Source of the DNA: Betaproteobacteria bacterium
GTDB taxonomy: Bacteria; Pseudomonadota; Gammaproteobacteria; Burkholderiales; SG8-41
Direction: 5' to 3'
DNA length: 64,000 nt
Assembly (NCBI GenBank): GCA_025363575.1
Contig: JANYDM010000003.1
Coordinates: 5,985-69,984, forward strand
A model generated the notes under the pieces. It saw nothing but the letters and a program-made list of their open reading frames with translations. It searched no databases and was not told the DNA's origin. The stretch's first letter is position 1. Every line of letters begins with the position of its first letter. Both the position numbers and the translations under genes were made by a program. Below, in pieces: positions 50,195 to 58,571 of the stretch.

Positions 50195-50488
50195 ATGGTG
50201 AATATCAGCGAATTTCAAAGCTCGCTGGCGGCGGAGGCGCCGCCCGCCGGTGCTGCCACATTGTTGCAGGCGTTATGGCACGACGCAAAGGGCGACTGGC
50301 AGCGAGCCCATGAAATAGCGCAGTCCGTGCAGGGTAAGGCCGGCGCACGCATACACGCTTATTTGCACCGCAAGGAAGGCGATCTCGACAACTCGAATTA
50401 CTGGCACGGGCGCGCCGGCAGCACGCTGCCGGACGTGCCGCTCGAAAAAGAGTGGGAGATGCTGGCCGAGCAGTTGCTTGCAGAATAG
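50195..50488 (+). CDS. Conserved-type hypothetical protein
   Basis: 97 residues from ATG 50195, immediately after AGGAGGGG; the frame opens at 50135 without a clear site. SEFQSSLAAEAPPAGAATLLQALWHDAKGDWQRAHEIAQS and ARIHAYLHRKEGDLDNSNYWHGRAG look like a TPR-like helical protein. Cytoplasmic. Function unknown. Confidence 0.7.
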   Translation: MVNISEFQSSLAAEAPPAGAATLLQALWHDAKGDWQRAHEIAQSVQGKAGARIHAYLHRKEGDLDNSNYWHGRAGSTLPDVPLEKEWEMLAEQLLAE

Positions 50489-50496
50489 GAACCTGC

Positions 50497-50542
50497 TGAC
50501 CCATCCCCATCCCGGGCCTTCCCCTTGAAGGGAAAGGTGAGC
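50497..50542. repeat. C-rich intergenic repeat (family B)
   Basis: ACCCATCCCCATCCCGGGCC then TTCCCCTTGAAGGGAAAGGT, nearly the same as the start of the unit at 355. Lies between convergent genes. Confidence 0.65.
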
Positions 50543-50597
50543 ATGGCGCGGTGCGTGCAATAGTTCGGGAGGATGGGAAATGCGCTTGGCGCGGTAA

Positions 50598-51575
50598 TCA
50601 ATCCGCTTTTGCGCCGGATGCCTTGACGACTTTGCCCCACTTGGCGGCTTCGTTCTTTACGAAGTCGGCGAACTGCGCCTGCGTGAGCGCGCCGGGCGAT
50701 GCGCCCTGGTTCGCGAGATTGTTAATGAGGTCCTGCTGTTTGAGCGACTGCGCGATCTCGTCCGCCAGCCGCGTCACGGCGTCCTTCGGCGTCGCAGCCG
50801 GCACAAAAATTCCATACCAGTACTCGACATCGTAGCCCGGCACGCCGGATTCCATCACGGTCGGCACGGCGGGCAGCGTCGCAACGCGCGTTTTCGCGGA
50901 CACGGCGATGGGCTTTACCCGCGTTGCTTTAATGAACGCCATTGCCGCAGGCAGCGACGAGAACATCGCCTGCACCTGACCGCTGGCGAGATCGGTCAGC
51001 GCGGGCGGCGCGCCTTTGTATGGCACGTGCGTCCACCTGATGTCGCTCATCGAACGGAAGAGCTCCCCGGAGAGATGCGTGATCGTGCCGGTGCCCGCCG
51101 ACGCGACATTGATTTCGCCGGGCTTGGCATGCGCGAGCGCAATCAGGTCCTTGACCGTGTTGAGCGGCATGGACGGGTGGACGATGACGACCATGGGCGT
51201 CGATGCGACCAAGGCGACAGGCGTGAGGTCTTTCACCGTGTCGTAGTTGAGCTTGCTGTAGAGGGTGGGATTGATGGCAATTTCCGATGTCGATGCGAGA
51301 ACCATCGTGTAGCCGTCGGGCGCCGACCTCACGGCAGCCTCGGTGCCGATCGAGCCGCCCGCGCCGGCGCGGTTGTCGACGACGACTTGATGGCCGAAAC
51401 GCTCGGTCAGTTTCAGCGCAACGATGCGGCCAATGACATCGGAGCCGCCGCCTGCGGGAAATGGCACGATCAGGCGCAGCGGTTTCGCCGGATAAGTCTG
51501 GGCATCGGCGGCGGGCAAAAAAACAAGTGTTGCAACAAGCGCCGCCAGGGTGCGCGCTGCATATTTCATCCTCAT
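50598..51575 (-). CDS. Tripartite tricarboxylate transporter-type substrate-binding protein (Bug/TctC family)
   Basis: 325 residues. Signal peptide YAARTLAALVATLVFLPAADA. TYPAKPLRLIVPFPAGGGSDVIGRIV, VVDNRAGAGGSIGTEAAV, HPSMPLNTVKDLIALAHAKPGEIN and THVPYKGAPPALTDL are canonical. Starts as ATGA at the end of the PLP enzyme gene, so the two are translationally coupled and may serve one substrate. Confidence 0.9.
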   Translation of the reverse strand: MRMKYAARTLAALVATLVFLPAADAQTYPAKPLRLIVPFPAGGGSDVIGRIVALKLTERFGHQVVVDNRAGAGGSIGTEAAVRSAPDGYTMVLASTSEIAINPTLYSKLNYDTVKDLTPVALVASTPMVVIVHPSMPLNTVKDLIALAHAKPGEINVASAGTGTITHLSGELFRSMSDIRWTHVPYKGAPPALTDLASGQVQAMFSSLPAAMAFIKATRVKPIAVSAKTRVATLPAVPTVMESGVPGYDVEYWYGIFVPAATPKDAVTRLADEIAQSLKQQDLINNLANQGASPGALTQAQFADFVKNEAAKWGKVVKASGAKAD

Positions 51576-52852
51576 GCGCCAAGCAGTTGTGCGCGCGCCG
51601 CGTCGACATCGTCGATGACTTCAGCCAGGCGGTCGATGCTGCTTTCGAGCGCAGCCGCGATGCGCTCCATGCCGAGACGCGAGCCGTCAGGGTACATCAT
51701 CAGGCGCATCACCGGCGCGCTGCCGGGCATGGACACCGCGCCTATGGTCAGCACGCCGTCCTTCTCCAGCATCTCCATGGCGACCAGCCCCGCCGCCTCG
51801 ACGGCGACGAGCTGCGGCTTTACCTTCCCGCCGCGCTGCTCGACCGCGATGTCGATCACGTCGTCGCCCTGGATCGACACGCCGGGCCCGCCGAGGTAGG
51901 CGCGCTTGGCGCCGTATTTTTGCGCCAGCACTTCGACGAGCTGTTTCGCGACCTCGCCCGCCTGCTTGACCACGCGCGGATCGAAATTCTTGAGCGCGTT
52001 GGCGACACCGACGTATTGCCCCGCCTGCGCTTCGAGCCCGAATTCATAAGCGACCGAGCCGATCTGCGTGATCAGATCTTTGCGCCCCACCAGTACGCCG
52101 GCGCGCGGGCCCGCGACGTGCTTGTCGGCCGAGCACACCGCGATGTCGACTGCGCCGACCTGGAAGCTGCGCGGTTCTTCAAAGAACGCGACGCGCGAAG
52201 CCATGTGCGCGTCGTCCATGTAAGCGAGCGTGTCGGGATTGCGCGGCAGCGCGAGCGCCTTCGTGAGCTCGTCGAACGGCAGGTGCCGCTTCGACGCGCT
52301 GATCGGCGTGATGAGCAGCAGCCGCGGCGCACCGCCGCGGTACCACTCGCGCTCGAGTTCGGCATAGGAGTGGAACTCCTGATAATCGGCGCCGGCCATC
52401 GTGATCGGCCGTGTCGTCGACGGATGGCAGACGCCGTTCAATGGAGACAGCGCGAGCACGCGGTCGCCGCGCTTGAGCAGCGTCGTCAGCGCGACGAAAT
52501 TCGCCGCCGACACGCGATTGATGATGATCGCGCTGTGCTGCGCCGGGTCGGCCCCCATGTGCTTTAGCGCATGCGGTTCGGTCTTGCCCTCGAAGCGCTC
52601 GAAGAATGGCACGTGGCTCGTCAGGTGCTGCGTATCGCCGGCGGTGATCCCGCTGCCGCGGTTCATGCCGGAGAGGTCGTAAACGCTGTCCTGGCCCTTG
52701 GCGCGAACGCGGTCGCCGACGATGCGCCGCGCCTTCAGCATGCGTGCGACCTCTTCATCGGTGCTTTTGAGGATGGTGCCGCGCGCATAGCGCACGATGG
52801 GGTCGAGCGGGTTGCCGAAGCGGTCGGTGGACGGAGAGGTGGACGCGGTCAT
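51572..52852 (-). CDS. SelA-like PLP-dependent enzyme
   Basis: 426 residues from ATG 52852. Fold-type I PLP enzyme: VDIAVCSADKHVAGPRAGVLVG contains the Schiff-base Lys in the DK(x)xxGPxAG context shared with SelA and related beta-eliminating or aldol enzymes; TLAYMDDAHMA supplies the PLP-ring Asp. No tRNA-Sec or selenium genes are visible, so true selenocysteine synthase is unlikely. Probably acts on a beta-hydroxy or beta-substituted amino acid. Coupled to a Bug protein. Confidence 0.75.
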   Translation of the reverse strand: MTASTSPSTDRFGNPLDPIVRYARGTILKSTDEEVARMLKARRIVGDRVRAKGQDSVYDLSGMNRGSGITAGDTQHLTSHVPFFERFEGKTEPHALKHMGADPAQHSAIIINRVSAANFVALTTLLKRGDRVLALSPLNGVCHPSTTRPITMAGADYQEFHSYAELEREWYRGGAPRLLLITPISASKRHLPFDELTKALALPRNPDTLAYMDDAHMASRVAFFEEPRSFQVGAVDIAVCSADKHVAGPRAGVLVGRKDLITQIGSVAYEFGLEAQAGQYVGVANALKNFDPRVVKQAGEVAKQLVEVLAQKYGAKRAYLGGPGVSIQGDDVIDIAVEQRGGKVKPQLVAVEAAGLVAMEMLEKDGVLTIGAVSMPGSAPVMRLMMYPDGSRLGMERIAAALESSIDRLAEVIDDVDAARAQLLGA

Positions 52853-52947
52853 GGCGGGACTTTCACGGCGAAGTTGCGAGAGAAAGGTCGATGATAGGCG
52901 CGGGCGCCGAAGGCGGTCAAGAATGGCCAATCCCGTTACACTGGCGC

Positions 52948-53826
52948 ATGGCAATGCTTAACATCATAGGTGGCGGCAGGGCCGGACGCACGTTGGCGCG
53001 GGTTTTCGCGCAAGCAGGCGTATTCGCTGTCGGCGATGTGTGCGACCGGTCATACACGATCGCTGCAGAGGCGGTTACGTTTATCGGCGGCGGCCGGGCC
53101 ATTGACGCGATCGCCGGCATGCGTAGTGCCGATGTATGGATGCTTACGCCGCCGGACGACAAGATAGTCACATGCGGCAAAGAATTGAACGCGGCTGGGC
53201 TGCTCAAATCCGGCGACGTGCTTTTTCATTGCAGCGGCGCCTTACCGTCGCGCGATCTGGCGGCAGCCGTGCCGCCCGGCGTATTCGTCGCTAGCGTGCA
53301 TCCGCTGAAGAGCTTCGGCGATCCCGTGCTCGCGGCGCAAACGTTTGCCGGCACCTATTGCGCGGCCGAAGGCGACGCACCTGCGCTCGCGATGCTCAAG
53401 CCTGCATTCGAGCGCAGCGGCGCCCGCGTATTCGAAATCGATCCCGCGTTCAAGACTGTCTATCACGCGGCGAGCGTCATCGTGTGCAATTATCTCAATG
53501 CGCTGCTGGAAACCGGGCTGCGCAGCTATGAGAAATCCGGCATCCGGCGCGATGACGCCCTGCGCATGATGGAGCCGCTGGTGCGCGAGACGATGGACAA
53601 TGTTTTCCGCCTGGGCACCGCGCATTCCTTGACGGGTCCGATAGCGCGCGGGGACAGTACTACGGTGGCAAGCCAGGTGGCGGCGCTGGAAGCGTGGGAC
53701 CCGCGCGTCGCAGCGATTTACCGCGGGCTCGGCGGCGTCACCGTCGAACTGGCACGTAAGCAGGGCGGTGCCGATGCGCAGGCGCTGGCTGCCATAGAGA
53801 GCACGCTAACCGATCGCGAAGGGTAA
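52948..53826 (+). CDS. Rossmann-fold NADP-binding protein with DUF2520 domain
   Basis: 292 residues from ATG 52948. LNIIGGGRAGRTLARVFAQ is the nucleotide-binding start; DVWMLTPPDDKI, LFHCSGALPSRDLA and ASVHPLKSFGD follow the Rossmann-like and DUF2520 family, resembling ketopantoate or pyrroline-5-carboxylate reductase relatives. Helical C-terminal part from 140 on. Dehydrogenase of unknown substrate. Divergent from the PLP enzyme gene. Confidence 0.82.
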   Translation: MAMLNIIGGGRAGRTLARVFAQAGVFAVGDVCDRSYTIAAEAVTFIGGGRAIDAIAGMRSADVWMLTPPDDKIVTCGKELNAAGLLKSGDVLFHCSGALPSRDLAAAVPPGVFVASVHPLKSFGDPVLAAQTFAGTYCAAEGDAPALAMLKPAFERSGARVFEIDPAFKTVYHAASVIVCNYLNALLETGLRSYEKSGIRRDDALRMMEPLVRETMDNVFRLGTAHSLTGPIARGDSTTVASQVAALEAWDPRVAAIYRGLGGVTVELARKQGGADAQALAAIESTLTDREG

Positions 53827-53848
53827 GGCAGGCAAGTCTCAAGCCGAT

Positions 53849-54613
53849 TCAGACGCCGGGCTGGTCGGCAAAATAGTGGAAGCGGCTGCTATCGTATACG
53901 TGGGTGCGCAACTCGACCGGGATTGCGTGGTACGTAAAGGCGATGCGGTCGATTTTGAGCAACGGATCGCCGCGTTTGACGCTCAGCACTTTTGCCGCAT
54001 AGACATCGGCTTTGATCGCGCGCACCCTATCTTCGAGCCGGGTGACGTTGACGCCGCACACGTCCTGGTAAAGCGCATATAGATTCTGCCGGTTGGCGCG
54101 CAGCACGCGTCCGGTGAGGCCCGGAAACAAGCCGCAGGGCACCGTGATGTGCCGGATGGCGGTGGGACGCCCGTCAACCTCGGCCACGACCTCCCAGTAA
54201 TAAACGTGACATTTTTTCTGCCGGTCGAGACAGAGCAGGCTGGTCGTGCGCTCGTCGGGGCGCTGCTTTTCGAAAAAGGTCACCTTGTGGCTGGTCGGAA
54301 TGACTTTGCGGTTTTCATCGTCGAAGATCTTGGCAAAAACCTGGCGGGGACGCTCGCGCTCGTGGCGGGCGACAAATGTTCCCTTGCCCTGCTTGCGGGT
54401 CAATATGCCGGCCGCGACCAGGGCGCCGATACCCGCGCGCACGGTGTAGATCGCCACCCCGAACCGATTCGCCAGCGCCGACTCCACGGGCAATTGCGCG
54501 CCCGGTTTCCATTCCCCTTGCGCGAGGCATTGCACGATATCGCGCTCGACCTGCTTGTACAGCGGATCTGCAGAGCGCAATTGGAGGGTGGAGCCGCCCG
54601 CGTTATTGGTCAT
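53849..54613 (-). CDS. GntR family transcriptional regulator with UTRA domain
   Basis: 254 residues. LYKQVERDIVQCLAQGEWKPGAQLPVESALANRFGVAIYTVRAGI is the GntR winged-helix domain (15-80); from about 100 to 245 is a UTRA/chorismate-lyase-like ligand domain (HVYYWEVVAEVDGRPTAIRHITVP, RVRAIKADVYAAKVLSVKRGDPLLKIDRIAF). HutC-type: binds a small acid and releases DNA. A palindrome 80-100 bases upstream of the ATG is a candidate operator. Confidence 0.9.
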   Translation of the reverse strand: MTNNAGGSTLQLRSADPLYKQVERDIVQCLAQGEWKPGAQLPVESALANRFGVAIYTVRAGIGALVAAGILTRKQGKGTFVARHERERPRQVFAKIFDDENRKVIPTSHKVTFFEKQRPDERTTSLLCLDRQKKCHVYYWEVVAEVDGRPTAIRHITVPCGLFPGLTGRVLRANRQNLYALYQDVCGVNVTRLEDRVRAIKADVYAAKVLSVKRGDPLLKIDRIAFTYHAIPVELRTHVYDSSRFHYFADQPGV

Positions 54614-54693
54614 TCCAGTTATCGGCGAGGTCTGAATCTCACCAGTATAGTAGCTTTAATGAAAGCGTCATATGCAGATGGGATATTTAGCGT

Positions 54694-54716
54694 CCTGTCA
54701 GGAAAAACCTGACAGG
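54694..54716. promoter_or_regulatory. Perfect palindrome upstream of the GntR gene
   Basis: CCTGTCAGG, AAAAA, CCTGACAGG: 9-bp arms with a 5-base spacer, 81 bases before the GntR ATG. Could be an autoregulatory operator or a hairpin in the leader. The remaining gap (54614-54863) holds no gene. Confidence 0.6.
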
Positions 54717-54863
54717 TACCGTCAATAGCGCTGTGCGTATCGAAGAACTGCAATCCTGGCGAGGTACGAACGAAAACGCATCGCCGCAGACAGCGGCAAT
54801 GCGGAAAAACGTCATGCACTAATTTTGTTTGCGGCGCCAGCGCGCCGCGACCGGATGCGGGCT

Positions 54864-55082
54864 CTAAGCGCGCAGTCTTTTCAGCGCTGCCAGTGATTCA
54901 CTGCCATACGCAAGCTCGATCAGCATTCTTAAAGGCAGAGGCAGCCGGCGGCTGCCGGTTTCGTAGCGGCTGCCCGCGCTCTGCGTGACGCCGACACGCG
55001 GCCAGAATTCATCCTGCCTCAATTTGAGCTTGACGCGCAGCTTATGCGCGCGTTCGCCATTGGTGACTTTGATATTTTTCAT
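54864..55082 (-). CDS. Small helix-turn-helix (XRE-like) protein
   Basis: 72 residues from ATG 55082. NGERAHKLRVKLKLRQDEFWPRVGVTQSAGSRYETGSRRLPLPLRMLIELAYG has the XRE helix-turn-helix order with GVTQSAGSRYETG as recognition helix. No ligand domain. Gap to the next gene is about 260 bases with no recognised gene. Possible target unknown. Confidence 0.75.
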   Translation of the reverse strand: MKNIKVTNGERAHKLRVKLKLRQDEFWPRVGVTQSAGSRYETGSRRLPLPLRMLIELAYGSESLAALKRLRA

Positions 55083-55340
55083 GTTCTTTCGGGGGGGGTA
55101 AACGCGAGTCCCGCATGACTGCAACTCGCTGGGCAAGGCTATTCTGTATTTCTATCATCCGGATGATTCGCATTTTACCGTGATTCAGGCCGCAAGCAAG
55201 CGCCGCGGGACGGGTGGCGGGATGGTTCCCGCCGGCGACCGGTGACGTGGCGCCGTCCGTTGCGTATTGCATGCGCGGAAGACGCCGACGGTTACCGACG
55301 CGGTCTTTACTTGTGCCGCCCGCTTGGCTAACGTGACGGC

Positions 55341-56450
55341 ATGCCACTGAAAACCGTGAATCACCAGCACGCCGCGCCGCATAAAGGGCGCGGCGCCGCT
55401 ATCAATCCCGAAGGCAGGTTCGAGAACGTCGTGCGCGAGGCGGTGGACGATGGCTGGAATTCGGTGCCCGAAGACGATCTGCCGCAGCTTAAAACCCACG
55501 TGACGATCGAGCGCGCGAAAACCATTATTTCGCGCAACCAGTCGCCTGACGTGCCGTTCATGCAGTCCATAAACCCGTATCGCGGCTGCGAGCACGGCTG
55601 CATCTATTGCTATGCGCGGCCTAGCCATGCCTATGTCAATCTTTCCCCGGGGATCGATTTCGAGACGCGGCTGTTCGCCAAGATCAACGCGCCTGAGCTC
55701 TTGCGCGCCGAGCTTGCCAAGCCGGGCTACCAATGCGAATTGATCGCGCTCGGCGCCAACACCGATCCGTACCAGCCGATCGAGCGCGAATACCGGATCA
55801 CGCGCGGCATCCTCGAGGTGCTCGCGGCATGCGATCACCCGGTCGGCATCGTCACCAAGAACGCGATGATCGAGCGCGATATCGATATCCTGGCGCCCAT
55901 GGCGAAGAAAAATCTCGTCAACGTTTACATCTCGGTCAACAATCTCGACCACGATCTCGCGCGGCGGCTGGAGCCGCGCTGCTCTGCCCCGGCGCGGCGC
56001 CTGGAGGCGATCAGGCGCCTGTCGGCAGCGGGCATACCCACCGGCGTGCTGGTCGCGCCCGTTATTCCATTTCTGACCGACCACGAGATCGAGCCTGTGC
56101 TCAAAGCCGCGCACGCCGCCGGCGCCTGCAGCGCGGGGTATGTATTGATGCGCTTGCCCTATGAAGTGAAAGATCTGTTCCGGGACTGGCTTGAGGTACA
56201 CTACCCGCTGAAGGCGAAGCACGTGATGAGCCGCGTGCAGCAGATGCGCGGCGGACGCGACAACGACCCGGATTTCGGCACACGCATGAGCGGCAGCGGT
56301 GAGTTCGCCGATCTGCTGCGCAAGCGTTTCGATATCGCGAGCAAACGGCATGGCTTCGATACCTCGAAGCGTCACCGTTCGCCGGTAGCAACGCTGTTCA
56401 AGCCGCCGGTAGTGCGCAAAGCCGGCGACACGCAGCTCGCGTTGTTTTAG
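55341..56450 (+). CDS. PA0069-family radical SAM protein
   Basis: 369 residues. NPYRGCEHGCIYCYARPSHAY carries the CxxxCxxC iron-sulfur motif (about residues 82-90). SPGIDFETRLFAKINAPELL, ALGANTDPYQPIEREYRITR and GVLVAPVIPFLTDHEIEPVL match the spore-photoproduct-lyase-related PA0069 group. Catalyses an unknown radical reaction; no partner gene is adjacent. Ends 30 bases before the next gene. Confidence 0.88.
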   Translation: MPLKTVNHQHAAPHKGRGAAINPEGRFENVVREAVDDGWNSVPEDDLPQLKTHVTIERAKTIISRNQSPDVPFMQSINPYRGCEHGCIYCYARPSHAYVNLSPGIDFETRLFAKINAPELLRAELAKPGYQCELIALGANTDPYQPIEREYRITRGILEVLAACDHPVGIVTKNAMIERDIDILAPMAKKNLVNVYISVNNLDHDLARRLEPRCSAPARRLEAIRRLSAAGIPTGVLVAPVIPFLTDHEIEPVLKAAHAAGACSAGYVLMRLPYEVKDLFRDWLEVHYPLKAKHVMSRVQQMRGGRDNDPDFGTRMSGSGEFADLLRKRFDIASKRHGFDTSKRHRSPVATLFKPPVVRKAGDTQLALF

Positions 56451-56479
56451 CAGGTCCTGACAATAATACGGAGGAGTGC

Positions 56480-57571
56480 ATGGGTATCGGACGACGCAGG
56501 TTCTTGGGCGGCATGGCCGCGGTCGGCGGGGCAGTGCTTGCGGGTTGCGCGGGAACCACCGAACAGCGCGGCATGCGCGGCTACGGCATGCGCGTGATCG
56601 ACGCGCACGCGCACTGGCATTCGCCTGATTTCGTGGCGCTGCTCGAGAAAGAAGGCGCGTCGAACGGCGCGAAAATGAGCCGTGATGCGCGCGGTCAGGT
56701 CACGTTCAGCTTTCCGGGCTACACGACCGTATTTCAGGAAACCTATATGGATCCTGACATACGCCTTAAATACATGGATGCCACCGGCGTCGACATTCAC
56801 GCGCTGTCGCTGACTTCGCCGATGGTGTACTGGGCGCCGCCCGCGTTCGGGTTGAAGCTCGCGCAGGTTTACAACGACAGTCTTTCCGCCGTGCACCTGA
56901 AGTATCCGCAGCGGTTTTACGGCCTGCTCACGTTGCCCATGCAGGCGCCCAATCTTGCCGTTCAGGAGCTCGACCGCGCGGCTAACCTTCCCGGCATGCG
57001 CGGGGTGTATCTCGCGACGCATGTGATGGGCAAGAACCTGGACGATAAATCGTTCTGGCCGGTTTACGCGCGTTGCGAAGCGCTGGGTCTGCCCGTTCTG
57101 CTGCATCCGATCGACCCGGTCGGCGCCGACCGCATGAAGAACTACTACTTGCGTAATTTCCTCGGCAATCCGTACGACACCGGCATTGCCGCCGCCTCGT
57201 TGATGTTCGGCGGCGTGATGGATGCGTATCCCGCGCTCGAAGTGGTGCTGCCGCATGCCGGCGGCACATTCCCCGCGCTGATCGGGCGCATGACGCATGG
57301 CTCGGCGGTCCGTCCGGAAACCAAACATATGACAAAGGCGCCGATGACTTATCTGCGGCGCTTTCACTACGACACGATCAGCCACAGCCCGCAGATCATG
57401 GGCGACATCATCCGGCTCGTCGGCGCCGACCGTGTCGTGATGGGGACCGACCATCCGGCGGACATGAGCCTGGAGCGCCCGATCGAGTTCGTCGAGAGCA
57501 TTCCGCGGCTGTCGGCTTACGAGCGCGAACTTATTCTCGGACGCAATTCAGCGCGCCTGCTCAAAATCTAG
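56480..57571 (+). CDS. Amidohydrolase family protein (ACMSD-like), Tat/lipoprotein signal
   Basis: 363 residues after GGAGGAG. Signal GRRRFLGGMAAVGGAVLAGC has both a twin-arginine motif and a lipobox-like LAGC, so it may be a Tat-exported lipoprotein. DAHAHWHSP gives HxH; VLLHPIDPVG the next His; VVLPHAGGTFPAL another; VVMGTDHPADMS the Asp. Parallel to the protein at 9501 but exported. Precedes a Bug gene by 22 bases. Confidence 0.83.
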   Translation: MGIGRRRFLGGMAAVGGAVLAGCAGTTEQRGMRGYGMRVIDAHAHWHSPDFVALLEKEGASNGAKMSRDARGQVTFSFPGYTTVFQETYMDPDIRLKYMDATGVDIHALSLTSPMVYWAPPAFGLKLAQVYNDSLSAVHLKYPQRFYGLLTLPMQAPNLAVQELDRAANLPGMRGVYLATHVMGKNLDDKSFWPVYARCEALGLPVLLHPIDPVGADRMKNYYLRNFLGNPYDTGIAAASLMFGGVMDAYPALEVVLPHAGGTFPALIGRMTHGSAVRPETKHMTKAPMTYLRRFHYDTISHSPQIMGDIIRLVGADRVVMGTDHPADMSLERPIEFVESIPRLSAYERELILGRNSARLLKI

Positions 57572-57592
57572 CCGCCAGTACCGGAGCAATCG

Positions 57593-58555
57593 ATGAACAA
57601 GACTTTTGCTATTTCCGCGCTCGCGATGTGCGCGTTTGCCGCGCAAGCACCTGCTGCCGATAACTTTCCCAGCCGGCCGATTCGTTTGATCACGCCTGCG
57701 GCCCCGGGGGGCACCACTGACTTTCTGGCACGGCTCGTTGGCATCAAGCTCGCCGAAGTGCTCAAGCAGCAGGTGGTGGTCGACAATCGCGCGAGCGCTT
57801 CCGGTGTCGTGGCTGCCGACATCACCGCGCATTCGCCGCCCGACGGCTACACGCTGATCCTGGTCTACCACCAACACACGGTAAATGCGGCGCTCAATCC
57901 GAAGCTCCCGTACAAGGTGCTCGACGATTTCACGCCGATAACGCAGCTGACCGCGGCCGGCCTGCTGCTGCTCGTGAATCCTTCGTCGCCGCCCAAAACA
58001 CTGAAGGAATTCGTCGAGTGGACACGCAACTACAAAGGTCCGCTCAATTTCGGTTCGGCAGGCATTGGCAGCGGCGGCCATCTCGCCGGCGAGCTTTACA
58101 ACCTGATGGCGGGCGTCAAGGGACAGCACATTCCGTACAAAGGCACCGGGCCGGCGTTGATCGACCTTATCGGCGGCCAGTATCAATACAACTTTGCGGG
58201 AATGGCGGGCGCGGTGCCGATGATGAAGTCCGGCAAGCTGCGCGGCCTGGCCGTGACAGCGCCGAAACGCCTCGCGGCGCTACCTGACATGCCCGCGATG
58301 GCCGAAGCGCTGCCCGGCTTCGAAATCGTCGGGTGGTACGGCGTGTTCGGCCCTGCGAAACTGCCCAAACCGATCGTGACCCGCCTGCACGACGAGATCG
58401 TCAAGATCCTTCATCGCCAGGATGTGAAGGACATCATCGTAGGAGATGGCGCCGAGCCCGTTGGCAACACGCCCGAAGAATTCCGCAGATTCCTGGACGC
58501 CGACGTTGCAAAGTGGGCGAAGCTCGTCAAGGAAAGCGGCGCGAAACTTAACTGA
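57593..58555 (+). CDS. Tripartite tricarboxylate transporter-type substrate-binding protein (Bug/TctC family)
   Basis: 320 residues. Signal peptide NKTFAISALAMCAFAAQAPA. NFPSRPIRLITPAAPGGTTDFLARL, VVDNRASASGVVAADI, SPPKTLKEFVEWTRNYKGPLN and GQHIPYKGTGPALIDLIGGQ are Bug motifs. Sits between an amidohydrolase and an HDAC-like enzyme in one rightward run; probable shared function. Confidence 0.88.
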   Translation: MNKTFAISALAMCAFAAQAPAADNFPSRPIRLITPAAPGGTTDFLARLVGIKLAEVLKQQVVVDNRASASGVVAADITAHSPPDGYTLILVYHQHTVNAALNPKLPYKVLDDFTPITQLTAAGLLLLVNPSSPPKTLKEFVEWTRNYKGPLNFGSAGIGSGGHLAGELYNLMAGVKGQHIPYKGTGPALIDLIGGQYQYNFAGMAGAVPMMKSGKLRGLAVTAPKRLAALPDMPAMAEALPGFEIVGWYGVFGPAKLPKPIVTRLHDEIVKILHRQDVKDIIVGDGAEPVGNTPEEFRRFLDADVAKWAKLVKESGAKLN

Positions 58556-58571
58556 GCGCGGACCGCATTTA

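Noticed and set aside
51572..52852. Selenocysteine synthase (selA)
   Set aside because: No selenium or tRNA-Sec genes nearby and the active-site segment is only SelA-like; kept as a general PLP enzyme.
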